The position numbers and the translations under genes were made by a program. Positions 1 through 11,794 of a stretch of DNA of 64,000 nucleotides are shown here, in pieces (the stretch's first letter is position 1; the number at the start of each line of letters is the position of its first letter). The stretch comes from Chamaecyparis obtusa (taxonomy: Eukaryota; Streptophyta; Pinopsida; Cupressales; Cupressaceae). The notes under the pieces were generated by a model, which had not been told where the DNA came from, did not search any database, and saw nothing but the letters and a program-made list of their open reading frames with translations. Location of the stretch: assembly GCA_027943335.1 (NCBI GenBank), contig BSBK01001534.1, forward strand, positions 1,543,001-1,607,000, written 5' to 3'.

Positions 1-849
1 CATCCCTACTCCTAATGATTTTTTGATTCTCAAAATCCCACAAATGATAACCAAAACCATTAACTCTATATCTAATGAAAGTACACTTCTTGGATTTTGC
101 CTCAAGCTTTGATAAATTTTCTATATCATTATAGACAAAATCTTTACAACTAAAAGTTTTAAGAAATGATTAATGTACCCTTTTTCCTATTCATGCCTCC
201 TCTAGAATACCACCATCTAAAGAACTTTAAGCCCATTCATGCACACTCTATGATTGTTCTATTCATCCTTTTAGACACATCATTTTCTTGTGGGGTTCTA
301 GGAACTGTATTTTGTCTATAGATACCACGACATGAACAACAATTGTCAAACTCTCTGCTATGATATTCACCTCTATTATTTGATCTAATATACTTCAACT
401 TGTTTCTTGTATCATTCTCAACCAAATATTTCTATTTCTTAAAGATTTCAAACACATCAATTTTTTGGTAATAAAATAAACCTAAGGTTTTCTAGTTGCA
501 TCATCAATAAAAGTAACATAATAATAAGATCAACCAAAAGAAGACACCTAATATAGTCCTCATACATCTAAGTGGACAAGCTCTAACTTTTCATTCTTCC
601 TTTCCTTCCCAACTCTTAGAAATATGACTCTCTTTTGTTTTCTACAAACACAATTTCAAAAAAAATCCAAATCAACTTGTTTCAAACCTGGCAATAAATT
701 CTTCAAATGGAGAAGCTTCATCACCTTCTCACTCATGTTCCCAATTAAATTGTGCCATAACATTGTATCCATTCCTCTGGAAGCTAAAGAAAAAGAATAA
801 TCAATATTACCAATACATAAATAAAATGTTCCTACCTTTTCCTCTTTTT
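1..849 (-). pseudogene. Ty1/copia pol fragment (integrase side of split element F)
   Basis: This reverse-strand copia polyprotein remnant runs off the left edge. Reading leftwards, the GAG-pre-integrase motif LWHNLIGNMSEK lies near 765-730. The integrase core with SNNRGEYHSREF and VPRTPQEN lies at 425-237. Near 110-20 comes KCTFIRYRVNGFGYHLW, which in intact copia elements sits between integrase and reverse transcriptase. The segment between the last two is shorter than in intact elements, so there is an internal deletion, and stops and frameshifts are frequent. The frame breaks at 850 exactly where the L duplication begins, and the upstream protease and gag half resumes at 48160. Integrase would insert the cDNA copy into chromosomes, but this copy is dead. 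The family call is firm; the exact clade is not. Confidence 0.85.
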
Positions 850-854
850 CTATT
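850..854. repeat. Target-site duplication of L, left copy (CTATT)
   Basis: CTATT directly precedes the 5' LTR of L and is repeated exactly at 48155-48159 after the 3' LTR. A 5-bp duplication is the normal product of LTR-retrotransposon integration. Confidence 0.85.
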
Positions 855-2338
855 TGTACTATTCTAAATTGTAAGAACCTAATTGGTTTATAGTTTAAGG
901 ACTATTTTACACAAACCTTAGTATTTTTTCTATATTCAAACCTTATATGGAACTTAAAAGACACTTAAATTCAAATATGGGTCCTCTTTCATTTCAATCT
1001 TGTTTAAAATCAAGTTTATCCCTTATTTCTAGGTGTTCACCACTACTTCTCCTCCAATCCCATAATTCATTTCATCACCTAATCCCCATATAACCATTTA
1101 TGGTGTTTATGTTATCTCCCGACCTTGAAACTAGCTATACCCTATTTTCTTGAATCCTCTCATTTATCAGGACCCATGGTCCCGATCTGGACCTTGATTG
1201 AAAGCTATATATCAGCTTAGTGGATCTATACCCCAAAGATTGGGCCCCCATCTTGGAAATTCAGTGGAGGATTAAGATCTATAGTCAACATGGGTGATTT
1301 TTAACCCATGAGATGTTGTGAGAGGTATATAAACACCCTATCTCCCCTCATTTTGCAATATATTATCTATTATTAGCATTCTATTATTGTGATCAAGATC
1401 TCAAGTGTAAGGAAGAAAAATCAAGTTCAAGATCCATCAATAAATAAAGCATTCTTCTCAAGTATTCAAGGTGTTTATCTCAACATATCTAGCTTCTTTC
1501 CTCATTGAAGGCCAAGAAAATGAGTTTTCTATCAAGGAAGGAGATATGCATTCACCTATATTCATTCAAGTATTATTCTCTCTCCATCAATCAAAATTTT
1601 TGTGAATTACATCTATTCTATGAGGTTTTGTCTTTTATGATTTCCTTTTGGGTTCTTGTGTTAAATTCAAAAGCTATGGTATCAACATATTTGATTATAT
1701 TCTAAGAAGTATTTGTGTTTCCAAGGTATGATATACTTCATTCACTAGATCTAGCCTCTGCTACATAATAAATCACTTTACTTTATTTGATTTGATTTCA
1801 AGATTGATTCCTAAATAGGGGTTTGATTAAGGAGAAACCATTTACTCAACCTTATTCCTCTTTTTTTAAATGTTGAATAGGCTATAGAGCTATCAGAACT
1901 TTTTTTGGCAGATTGAGAACAGTCGGAGTGATCGTAAAAGTTTCGGGCATAAACCCAAGGTATAGGCCAAAAAAGATGATCTATACTTGGGTATAGATCA
2001 GAAAAGATGATATATGCCCTTAGAAATAGACTCAAATTTGATAGGAAGATGTGTTACAACCTTCATATTTTAGAATAGTTGTTACATGTATTTATAGGAC
2101 TCCGTATGTCCGATATTTAGATCTAAAGTGCCATATTTTCTATTTTTATTATAAACCTACATTTATTTCCTCAACATCATTTCCCATTTCACGTTTACAT
2201 ATTTATCAAATGATCATTGTCATATTTAGAGCTTGATTCATCTCTTGAGTCTATTGGGGTATCTTCCTTCTGAATTTGCAATCTTGAAAGGAGGGGTGAT
2301 CTACCCTATTTGCATTGCTTCCTTTTCACCATTGTACA
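855..2338 (+). repeat. 5' LTR of L
   Basis: This 1484-bp LTR aligns along its length with 46729-48154. It begins TGTACTATTC and ends CCATTGTACA. A conserved TATA box lies at 1326-1333. Short open frames here are chance products. It is followed by a TGG-starting primer-site candidate at 2342. Confidence 0.85.
1326..1333 (+). promoter_or_regulatory. TATA box in the 5' LTR of L
   Basis: TATATAAA, followed by CACCCTATCTCC, is conserved at 47216-47223 in the other LTR although the LTRs differ widely elsewhere. It is a likely former RNA polymerase II start region. Confidence 0.6.
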
Positions 2339-2580
2339 TTTTGGTGAACCTGACACAACATTTTCATTATTATTTTGGTGTTATATCTCCTTTGTGTGTT
2401 TGTTGAATTTCATTAGCATTCATGGAGTTTACTAAGTTATATTGGACTTATGTTGTTATATTTCTCCTTACTTCTCTTTATGAATCACATGGAGTGAATA
2501 ATAATTTCTTTCAATTCATAACATTTGTATTCCTTCATGGTATTCCTACATAAAACATTATGAGATTATCAAATATCTTT
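2339..2580 (+). other. Leader of L with candidate primer-binding site
   Basis: This is the untranslated leader directly after the 5' LTR. TGGTGAACCTGACACAACA at 2342-2360 sits where a tRNA primer-binding site is expected and starts with the usual TGG, but I could not match it to a particular tRNA. The leader stops at CTTT (2577-2580), where T is inserted. The rest of the leader and the gag start resume at 43441. Confidence 0.55.
2577..2580. repeat. Possible target duplication of T (CTTT, left)
   Basis: CTTT abuts the left inverted repeat and CTTT at 43441-43444 abuts the right one. It is only 4 bp and simple in sequence, so chance cannot be excluded. Confidence 0.4.
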
Positions 2581-2610
2581 GGGTAAGTGCACCAAGATGG
2601 TGTGTAAAAA
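2581..2610 (+). repeat. Left terminal inverted repeat of T
   Basis: It starts GGGTAAGTGCACCAAGATGG. It differs from the reverse complement of 43411-43440 at positions 5, 12, 19 and 25 only. Inside it lies AGTGGTCAC, and a matching AGTGGCCAC lies inside the right end at a slightly different distance. Confidence 0.65.
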
Positions 2611-2641
2611 AGTGGTCACCTCCTAAAAAAAACCAAAACTT

Positions 2642-2835
2642 TTCATAACCCGCTCAGGTTATTCAAAATTTGAAAAAACTAGGCTTATCAAATCTTAGCC
2701 TTTTCCAAGCCACAAAAAATAAAAATAAAAAACTTAAGTTCTTCAAAACCCATACACGTTTTGTCAAGAAAAAAATGTTTTACAAAACCCGTACGCATTT
2801 TGACTGTCATAAAATTTTTATAAAAACCCATGTTT
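2642..2835. repeat. Left array of AACCC..GGGTT-type motifs in T
   Basis: Four degenerate copies of a palindromic motif occur at about 2643, 2746, 2784 and 2822, for example CATAACCCGCTCAGGTTAT and AAAACCCGTACGCATTTTG. The same motif, less decayed, recurs at 15704-15830 and 30940-31090. Position near the end of T suggests transposase-binding repeats; that role is inference. Confidence 0.55.
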
Positions 2836-3065
2836 GACTATTTTTCTTCACACCAAAACTGAGTTTGAAGGAGAGAGGAGGAAGAGAAAATGCCAAAACC
2901 CAAGCAGGTTCTTGTTGTTATTAAATTTTGTTTCCATATTGATCATTTTTCAAGCATTCCATGTTGTCGATCATGTAAGAATTTGTTTTTATTTTAATTT
3001 TTTTGTTTCAATTTTGATTAAGTAGGGTTTGTTGAATTGATTTAAGTTTTTTTAATTCTTTTGAT

Positions 3066-3757
3066 GTTAGATTCGAAAAACAATCCCCGACCACGCAATA
3101 GACAAAAAAGACCTTTTGAACACATGAAAATCTTGATAGTGTTGGAAATGAGAAACAAGAGAACCCTCAAAATGTATCCCCACAACAAGAAAACCCTCAA
3201 CAAAACCCAAACCCAGTACCAAACCTGAACCCAAACCCTCTACTTCCTCCAATACGTCACATTGATGCCACACAAGTGGACTTTATCAATCGTCTTCAAC
3301 AAAATAGTACCCAAATATCCATATTGGTTAATAGGTTGAGGTTCTCTAGTTTTGAGAACCGCTCATCCCTCATCAGTTCCTTAGAAAGAATGGCTAATAG
3401 TACGAATGAGGTGTCTAAGGAGGTTACAACATGGGGTTCATGGAGGGATAGATGTTGTGCATTTTATGTCGATGGGTTGTCATATGATCAAGTGAAAAAA
3501 AGAGGATACTTAAAGAAGACATATGTTCTCTTTAATTCACTGATCCTATTAGTAGTAACTCCCTAGAAGTAACTATGAATCAATTTTCCATACATTGGTG
3601 TGTTCATAATAGGATGAGATTTGCATTTTGGGATAGATGGTATATGGTCTTTGACCAAGCACACTGTAATAATTGGGAGGTGCCTTTATACTTTTTGAGA
3701 AAGTTATATTGTGAGTTTATCCTCAGAGAGAAGCTGAATTACTTTGACATCCGATAG
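3066..3757 (+). pseudogene. Unidentified coding remnant in T, first part
   Basis: I do not recognise this protein. One frame runs from about 3110 to 3563. It starts with a Gln/Asn/Pro-rich tract (repeats of QENPQ and NPNP), followed by a mixed segment with VDFINRLQQN, SSLERMANS and AFYVDGLSYDQVKKRGYLKK. A stop follows at 3564. The next frame (3575-3757) carries aromatic-rich sequence (HWCVHNRMRFAFWDRWYMVFDQAH) that is probably the frameshifted continuation. Composition and length argue for real former coding DNA. It lies just inside the left end of T, so it is either T's own transposase gene or a captured host fragment. No DDE triad, zinc finger or other diagnostic motif is visible. Confidence 0.45.
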
Positions 3758-4309
3758 TTCTAAGGTAGAGGGAGAATCTCTAGGATAGAGTTGGGGCCCA
3801 TAGGGTGGTAGAGCTATAACATATGAGGAATCTAGCTAAAAAACCCATAGTTCATGTTGTGGTCCCAGTAGTAGTGAAGGATTCTATGTATTTATAGACC
3901 CTTCAAGAAGCTACACCATTGACTCATGTCATTATTGATCATGGAACACAATTAATCTATGAAAAGGGTGGATGAACACTTGCACCACCTCCATCATCAT
4001 CAGATGCTCTATTTGGCTCAGCCCAACCCATTGAGCATATGTGCCCCAGCTATCAGGGTAGATACCGACATGAATGAGGATGGTTTGACATCCCATTTGT
4101 GTACACATTGTGGGAGGTGATGCCAGGCATTCTCTTATGAAGGTGTGGCCCTCACAAATTACCAATTGATGATGGTGTTTTCTATGAGACAGACGCATGT
4201 ATTTTTATTTATGTTTTGACATGTTATTAATTTTAATCACCTAAATCTTAGAAAAGTAAATAATTTTTTATTTAGAGAAAAAACTAAATTGATATATGAG
4301 TAATATGCA
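3758..4309 (+). other. Decayed stretch between coding remnants of T
   Basis: Forward frames carry short coherent pieces around 3860-4195, such as EATPLTHVIIDHG and APPPSSSDALFGSAQP, broken by stops. They may be the frameshifted continuation of the preceding gene. From about 4200 to 4310 the sequence is AT-rich and intron-like. Confidence 0.3.
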
Positions 4310-5066
4310 TTACAGGGTATAGCAAGTGGTACTACAAGCACACCACAAAGTGCTCGTTCGACTAGACATGCATGGGTAGCTTCGACACCTGAGGTATAGT
4401 TTTAAAATATTCATAAAAATATAATAATTTATTGGTTTCAAGATATATTTTCTTAATATGTATATTTATTTGATATTTTATAGGGCTTGTCGAGGGTTCT
4501 GATGTCCAAAGTTAATGCTGTGACACTTTTTGCGATTGACTTTGGCCTAGAGAGATTTGCAATATCATATCTTTCACTTGTCTTTTTTATAATTTTAATT
4601 GAGCCCATGTGTTATCATATTTGTTTATCTTATGATAATTTTATTTCTGCTAGGTTACCCCACCTGGCTCCAAGACATCGAGACAAAAAAAGAAATTGTC
4701 AAGGACACCCAAAGTACAAAAGGTAATTTAGTAAAATTTAAGTTTTTTAATTGAAATGTATAATGATTAAACATGTACATGTATACTGATGAATGTACAT
4801 GTCTTATTTGTTCTATATAAAGAAACAGTTAGGTTTTACACAATTAATGAATGCACCAGATGTTGTTGATGTTCAGGAGCAGGAAGAGGTGACATTTTTA
4901 TATTCACTTTTGATTGCATTCTTGTTTGTTCGAAATCTCTTAAAATCCTTCCTCTATGACTATCATATATGTTAATATTTTTATATAGGAAATGTTCATA
5001 GAGGCCTCATCAGTGATGATCCCTCCTAAGAGTAAAAGAGAGATATTTGAGGCTTCGATATGCATT

Positions 5067-5101
<35 letters not shown>

Positions 5102-5460
5102 AACATATGGATTTAGATGAGTACATGTATTTTTACTTTTGTAGTGTTTGTCATCAACTTTGGGTTATTATCTTCTATTAGTTTCCTTTTACCTATTAAA
5201 GCTCCCTTCGCGACTTCCTATAGATTCTTTACCATTCAATTTTGTTAGGATTCCTAGTCCACGAAGGATCCCATCATCATTGCTACACAACTCAAATGTA
5301 GAAGAAAGAGATGAGGTAATCAACAATTCAATTGCTAACAAATTACAGCCTAGTATTTAGTTATTTTGATTTGGAGATAAGATATTTGATTTAGCATTTG
5401 AATTGTTCTTATGCAAACACCCATCGAGCCATGTACTTTGTTGAAGAGGCTCAATTTTGA
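4310..5460 (+). pseudogene. Exon-intron-like 3' part of the T gene remnant
   Basis: Short Ser/Thr/Pro/Lys-rich coding pieces alternate with AT-rich pieces whose edges look like splice sites. The first runs from 4312 to a GAG|GTATAG donor near 4392. An intron ends in TTTTATAG near 4482. The piece PPGSKTSRQKKKLSRTPKVQK ends at AAAAG|GTAATTT near 4721. A piece with APDVVDVQEQEE ends near 4888. TATATAG|GA near 4989 opens a further piece (EASSVMIPPKSKREIFEAS). A last piece holds RIPSPRRIPSSLLHNSNVEERDE near 5250-5315. This looks like a small multi-intron plant gene, decayed. Product unknown. Element A interrupts what follows at 5508. Confidence 0.4.
5071..5099. repeat. (TG)n microsatellite
   Basis: An uninterrupted run of TG dinucleotides inside an intron-like segment of T. 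Confidence 0.9.
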
Positions 5461-5507
5461 TGATCCAGCACAATCATAGATATTGATAGAGATATATAGA
5501 TCTAGTT

Positions 5508-6991
5508 TGTTAGAATAACTAAGAGGGGGGTGAATCAGTTAGTCACTTGTCCCAAAACAAAATGTATAATTCAAAATAATTACTTCAACTTCTGCTACTC
5601 TGTAAACATGAAATACTTTCATTGTCTGTGCTTTTACTAATTATCAGTCTAAAACTTATAGTAGTTACTGATCAAATCTAACATGCAATATGCAAAGTAT
5701 GATAACAAACAAATATCACAATCAACACATAACACAAGAGATTTAACGTGGAAACCTTGTGAAGGGAAAAACCACCTAGGACCGGCAACCCAAAAATATT
5801 CACTCTTCTGAAGTGAGGTCAGTGAAGACCCAACCTTGTTAAAGGTTACAAACACACTATTAGGTGTGACCTTGTTAGAGGATCTTAGACCAACCGTTAT
5901 CATCCAACTAGCATTCACTATGGGGTTGATAGGATAACAATGTTCATTCTATGAATGATACATAATAAGACTTTATAGTCCACTCAGTTAAGAGATTTGA
6001 CTGTGTATAATGGTTAAATATGTAACAGTAGATGATCTGCCTTAATACAATCTTCAATTGTAGATTACATATCAATATTCAGCTCATACAAATCTTTCTG
6101 ATCAATATAACACTTCTATTTCAATAATATATCAACTTACTATCTATTGGTAATTACTCTATGTCACTTGGTAATTGCTCTACAGTTCAGTTCTCACTAA
6201 CCAATATGATCAAAATGCATGAAAACTTGTTCACGTGATAACTTTGTAGTATCTTCTTCTTCCGGAATCATTCACTATGAAAATCTAGTCTCTTATATAG
6301 ATGAGTAAACCATTTTCTTTTTTTCCATAAAATTTTGCCACTTAATCTCATTCATTGATTTTGCTGCTTTTACCTTCCTCGGTTGATGTGTCAATAACAC
6401 ATTTCAATCTGCTCCATTAGATCTTCCTGAATTATGTTAGTCATCGATCTTCATAACAAACATTATCTGTTACCTCAATTTCATACACTTTCCAGCTCAT
6501 CAATCTTATTGGCTAAACTGATCATTTAATTCCTTTCTATTCTGCTCGGTTAACAAAGAAATGTGTTGGTGAACACAAGCTCAGTTAACACTGTGCTCGG
6601 TATACACTACACTCCGTTGGTGTTTACTAAAATGCTTCATTTACCGACAACACTACTTTGTGTCTTTCAGCTCTATTCTTCATCATAGATGAATGCAACA
6701 TAATAAAGTCAATATCATAAGGTCATAGACTCATCAACAAGTTACTCAATGTATTCCTTATCCTCATCTGACATATACATCTTCCTCATGTAGATATTCT
6801 TATTCTTCATCTCTTTCACCTTTCTTCAGATGTTTCGATATAGTAACTTACAAGATAAGTGTTGTCAAGATAGTTGACATCAATAACAACATAATACTAA
6901 TTTAATCATCTTACATTTCTAATCAGAAACTCCTTGGTGATCTTTAATCATAGATTCTTCAATCGGATTCCAAATCAGTTGTAGTTCATTA
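5508..6991 (-). repeat. 3' LTR of A
   Basis: 1484 bp, nearly identical to 11795-13266. On the reverse strand its first bases read TAATGAAC where the other copy reads TGATGAAC, a mutated TG terminus. A TATA box (TATATAAG, reverse) lies at 6293-6300. Confidence 0.9.
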
Positions 6992-7538
6992 ATCTCTCCC
7001 TTTGGCATTGATGGCAACTCAAGTAATATGAAATGTACCATACACATACCAAACATGTATTCTACAACTTTGTGCACAAATGTTTTACAAGCTCTCCCTA
7101 GCGTAATATGATTAATCACTATGTTACTAAACAACATTATAAAATATAGCTTTGCCATCCTGTAGATGTGCTCAGTTCAACTCTCAGGTTTCTGCTTCTG
7201 TTCTTTGTAACTGATCTTCAATGTTCTATTCCTTTCAGATTGTCTCTCCCTTAGATAGTTCTCATTGACACCTATTTATCATTCCCTTTCACTTTCATAT
7301 TATTTATCTCTCCCTTTGATAATAATGCCAAATAAACAAATAAACAAACAGCTCTTTAGTAGCCAAGTAACTCTCTATTGTCCAGTACAGTCTCTGTATC
7401 TCTGTATACTGATATCCCAATATGTTTCAGTTCTCCAAACTTAATCACAACCTTGAACATGATCCAAAGTGTGAACTATGCTGCATCAACATGTGTGATC
7501 TTCTGATAAGATTAGGCTGATGCAACATCCAAATTACA
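6992..7538 (-). other. 3' untranslated region and polypurine tract of A
   Basis: This is non-coding sequence between the end of RNase H and the 3' LTR. Read on the reverse strand, CAAAGGGAGAGAT at 7004-6992 is the polypurine tract that primes plus-strand synthesis. Further A/G-rich blocks lie near 7245 and 7310. Confidence 0.7.
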
Positions 7539-8984
7539 TTAGTGACCGGTAGACAGGGGACGGACCCCAAGTCTAGTCCTCAAGTATTCAAATGTATCTT
7601 TCAGTAGAGGCTTTGTAAAGATATCTGCAAGTTGTTCTTTAGATGTAACAAATTCTAACTTCACTTGCTTCTCCTGCACTTGTTCTCTTAAGTAGTGATA
7701 CTTAATAGATATATGCTTTGTCTTAGAGTGCATCATTGGATTCTTTGAAATATTAATTGCATTGGTGTTGTCACAGTATATAATCACCGGGTCAGTCATT
7801 ACCTGATTCATTCCTTCCAACACTTGCTTAATCTATGCAATGTTCAAGAAATTTGTAGCAATAGCAACATACTCTGCTTTAGCTGTAGACTGAGAAATAC
7901 AAGCCTACTTTTTACTTATCCAAGTTACAAGTCTTTCACCAAAGAAGAATGCTCCTCTGATGGTGCTTTTTCTGTCATCCACATTTCCAGCCCAATCAGC
8001 ATCAGTGTACACTTTCAGTTCAAACTTGCCTTCCTTAGGATACCATAATCCATAATCATCTATCTTTTTCAGGTATCTTAAGATTCTTTTAGTAGCATTC
8101 ATGTGTGATTCTCTAGGGTTAGTATAAAATCTAGCAACAATTCCCACAACATGTGCTATATCTGGTCTACTGTGAACTACATACATTAACTTACCAATCA
8201 TGGATCGATAAAGTGTCTGGTTTACCTCTGTAGTTTCATCTTCCTTTGTCAGTTTACATCTAGTAGCTATCGGTGTTCCCATAGGTTCAGCATCTTTCAT
8301 GCCAAAGGTCTTCAATACTTCCTTTATATACTTAGATTGTATGATGAATATCCCATCACTCTTTTGAATCACTTGTAGTCCTAGAAAGAATTTAATCTCT
8401 CCAAACATAGACATTTCAAACTCCTTTTGCATTTCATCAGTAAATTCTTTGCATACATTATCTTGACCTCCAAAAATAATATCATCTACAAATATCTCAG
8501 CAATAATAATAGTATCATCAGTATCACCTTTCATATACAAATTGTTGTTTTCACTTGTTCTAACAAATCCAATACTTAACAAGTAAGTATGCAGCCTTTC
8601 ATACCAGGCTCTCGATGCTTGCTTCAAACCATATAAAGCTTTATGTAATCTACATACCATGTCTTCTTTTTCTAGATCAATGAACCCTTCAAGTTGTTCT
8701 ATGTAGACCTCTTCTTCAAGTATACCATTCAGAAATGCTGACTTCACATCCATTTGATAGACTTTGAATTTATTGTGTGCAGCATATGCAAGTAGCATTC
8801 TAACTCCTTCCAATCTAGCAACAAGTGCAAATGTCTCACCATAATCAATGCCTTTTTCCTGTGCATATCCCTCGCATACTAATCTAGCTTTTTTTCTTGT
8901 CACCTCACCATTTTCATTCAGTTTGATCCTTAATATCCACTTAGTACCAATAACATTCTTATCTTTAGGTCGGGGTACTAAGGA
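7539..8984 (-). pseudogene. Copia reverse transcriptase and RNase H of A
   Basis: This is the C-terminal part of the polyprotein. The reverse transcriptase (8984-~8000) has GTKWI, KARLVCEGYAQEKGIDYGETFA, YQMDVKSAFLNGILEEEVYIEQ, the catalytic FVDDIIFG and GEIKFFLGLQV. RNase H follows with YTDADWAGNVDDRKS, EYVAIAT, YCDNTNAI, HSKTKHISIKYHYLRE and DIFTKPL, ending at 7539. Stops occur after KIEKKK (8985), after TWISKK (near 7903) and at one site near 7832. At the last two, the family normally has Gln and Trp, so C-to-T changes explain them. The catalytic aspartates are retained, so this is a recently killed enzyme. It would copy element RNA into DNA. Confidence 0.92.
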
Positions 8985-9812
8985 CTAGATTTTTTTCTTC
9001 TCTATTTTCTCTATTTCCTCTTTCATTGCATTAACCCATTCTTCATTCTCTAATGCAACTTTCACATTTTTTGGTTCAAATTCACAAACTAGACATGTAC
9101 CTTGTCTTGCTTTGCTCCTTTTTTGCATGCCATCTTGTCTGTCTCCAATAATTTTTGTCTCAAGATGATGTCTTCTGATGAAACTAGCCAATACTCAGTT
9201 TCTTCTTTCTTGTTCATCCTGTGCAGGTTCATTTTCTTTCTCGGTAGCTCCATCCTACTCGTTGGTGTCTCTTTCTTTTTGTTCTAAATTATTTTCCTAC
9301 TAACCAATTATCACAGGTTGCGGCTTTGGTAGATACTCTGGATTTTCAATGTAAGTGAATCTATTGTAGTCTTCTGGTTCCTTTTTACTATCCTCTATAT
9401 TCTTTTCATCAAACTCATCAACACAAACATTAGTACTTTCAATAATTTTATTTGTAACCTTATTTAGACATTTATATGCTTTACTTTTAGTGGAATATCC
9501 TAGAAATATCCCTTCATCTCCTTTTGAATCAAATTTACCATTTCTCTCATCTTTCAAAATAAAGCATTTACTTCCAAAAATCCTGAAATAACTTATAGTA
9601 GGTTTGTGTCCAAACCATAGCTCATAGGGTGTCCGGTTGGTGTCCTTCTTCAGTTTTACTTGATTAAGAACATATACAGTTGTACTGATAGCTTCCCTCT
9701 AGTATGTCTGAGAAATATTCTTTTGCAGCATCAAAGTTCTTGCACAGTCAATTATTGACCTATTCCTTCTTTCAGTAATGCCATTCTGCTGAGGTGTTCT
9801 TGGTGCAAAGAC
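8985..9812 (-). pseudogene. Copia integrase C-terminal and linker region of A
   Basis: It links the integrase core to the reverse transcriptase. Segments include KFDSKGDEGIFLGYSTKSKAYKCLNK (9557-9480), an acidic variable linker, and ALENEEWVNAMKEEIEKIE near 9060-9000, the usual lead-in to the reverse transcriptase. Between 9812 and 9558 the strand encodes the integrase tail (RTPQQNG-type and YELWFGHKP-type motifs) with stops but no frameshift: the open pieces on either side share one frame. The acidic linker is typical of copia elements and not functionally constrained. Confidence 0.85.
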
Positions 9813-10718
9813 CTATCTTTTGAGACCATGCTCATTACAAAAATTAGTAAATTTATCAAAGATAAATTCACCTCCTCTATCAGATCTTAAGCATTTCAAT
9901 TCTTTATCAATCTCTTTTTCTACCTTTTCTTTATACCATTTGAATATTTTAAAAGCTTTAGATTTTTCTTTCAAGAACATAACAGTCATCAATCTAGTAT
10001 AATCATCAACAAAAAGAATAAAGTATCTATCACCATAATAACTCTGAGTTCTCATAGGACAACATAGGTTGGTATGAACCAACTCAAGTATTTTCTTTGT
10101 TGAGTAGTCTTTGCTTTTGAAACTAGACTTAGTCATCTTACCTTTCTGAAATTCATGACACATAGCATGATCAGGTTTTGACAAGTTAGGTAGCCCTCTA
10201 ACTTTTTTCTTCTTACTAATCTTGATCATGTTATCAAAATTAACATGGCATAACCTTTTATGCCACAACCATGCATCTTCATCCTTCATTATCAAACAAG
10301 AAGACTGATCAATATCAAGATAAAATAGAATACCTCTGGATTGTGTACTAGTTCTAACAAGTCTTCCTCCATCATCATAAATATTTACCTTTTTGCTCTC
10401 AAAAGCAAGTCGATGGCCTAAATTATTCAACTGTGCCACACTTAATAAATTATAGTTCAATCCATCTACCCAGTATGCATTTTCATATTTTATTCTATCA
10501 TTAATCAACAGTGAACCTTTACCTCTTACCATACAAGGTGCATCATTGCCCATTCTCATAGATCCTCCATTGTATTCATCAAGTTGATCAAATTTCTCTA
10601 CATCACCAGCCATATGATGTGTACAACCACTATCTATGATCCATGTATCATTTCTTCTTACTTTAGAGATTAGTGTTGTCTCTTCATGTTTCTCTTCTTC
10701 CTCTGAGTCATCTTTCAT
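9813..10718 (-). pseudogene. Copia protease, GAG-pre-integrase and integrase core of A
   Basis: A 301-codon open stretch. It starts with an acidic segment, then the protease active site WIIDSGCTHHMAGD. The GAG-pre-integrase domain follows (WLWHKRLCHVNFDNM; its second Cys pair is altered to CHEFQKGKM). Then comes the integrase core, with HTNLCCPMRTQSYYGDRYFILFVDDYTRL and LRSDRGGEF. The protease Asp and the first two integrase acidic residues are visible; the glutamate lies beyond the stop at 9813. Protease would cut the polyprotein and integrase would insert the cDNA. Confidence 0.92.
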
Positions 10719-11670
10719 AGCAAAAAATACAACTTCTATGTCATCACCAGAATCAGATTCAGATTCAATATCTTTAGCTATTTAACATACCTTTTTCCCT
10801 TTTTCATTACTATCTTGGTTGTCTCTATTGTTGTGTCAGTAGCCTCTGTTAACTCTTCTCCCATAGCTTCCTTTAGATTGGTCTCTGGATCTATCATCAT
10901 CTTTCTTATGTGGACATCTAGCAATGATGTGGCCAACTTCTTTATAATCAAACCATGCCAAAGGTAGCTTACCTATGTACCTTCCTTTACCTTTGGGTAA
11001 CCTTCTGGCTATAAGAGCTTCAAGCTCATCAAGCTCATCATCGGTATTGCTATCACTATCATTATTCTTATTATTCCTGCTACTAGACTTACCAATCTTC
11101 AAGGAAGACATGAAAGAGGATTCCACAAAAGGAATAACATTGTTATCAAAGTTATTTAATTCAAAGGTTGTAAGCTTACCAATCAGTGTGTCAAGATTAA
11201 GGTTGGATGTAGCCCTTGTTTCATGAATCACAAAGATCCTGATTACATAGACTGGTAGTAAAGTTTTGAGAATCTTGCTTATCATTATTTCATCATCAAT
11301 AACTCCATCTAATGCTCTAATAGCATGTACTACCTCTTTTAGTCTATTTGAGTACTACACAATGTTCTCACCTTCCTTCATTCATATCATTGAATCTGCC
11401 TCTTAGGCTTTCAGCTTGGGCTCTTTTAACATTTAAATCTCCACTATATATTAGAGTTAGTTTGTCCCACATGGCTTTGGCAGTAGTTCATCCCTTAATA
11501 TCTTCAAATTCGACATCAATACAGGCAGCAGCAAGTTCCATCATAGTAATATTGTGTTCATTCCCATCTTTCAATTGATCAAGAGTTAAGGGACTAGGGG
11601 TCGGTTCAATGTAGCTATTCTCCATCAGTTCTAGTGCAGAATTCCCAATTCTAGATATGTTCAATTTCAT
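10719..11670 (-). pseudogene. Copia gag (capsid/nucleocapsid) of A
   Basis: The N-terminal fragment 11670-11488 (KLNISRIGNSALELMENSYIEP, then TMMELAAACIDVEFEDIKG) is in a different frame from 11285-10836, so at least one frameshift kills the gene. The second fragment carries RATSNLNLDTLIGKLTTFELNNFD, an acidic Ser/Asp-rich spacer, and LDELEALIARRLPKGKGRYIGKLPLAWFDYKEVGHIIARCPHKK. The last piece is a zinc knuckle whose first two cysteines are lost (WFDY instead of CFxC). Gag would form the virus-like particle and bind element RNA. The translation start is unclear but lies just inside the primer site at 11781. Confidence 0.85.
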
Positions 11671-11780
11671 TCAGCTTTGCCATACTGTTAAGTTCTCTTT
11701 GTTCAGCTTTGGCACTTCCCTCTTATATATCTTGAGACCTTTGTGCTGAAGTCCTTAAAACTCTATTCTAAGCAACCAGA

Positions 11781-11792
11781 GCTCTGATACCA
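11781..11792 (-). promoter_or_regulatory. Primer-binding site of A (initiator Met-tRNA)
   Basis: On the reverse strand it reads TGGTATCAGAGC, two bases from the 5' LTR end. It is the standard plant copia primer site for minus-strand cDNA synthesis. Confidence 0.92.
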
Positions 11793-11794
11793 AT

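Noticed and set aside
1505..2236. Small ORFs in the L LTR
   Set aside because: They lie in LTR sequence and are not conserved in the partner LTR.
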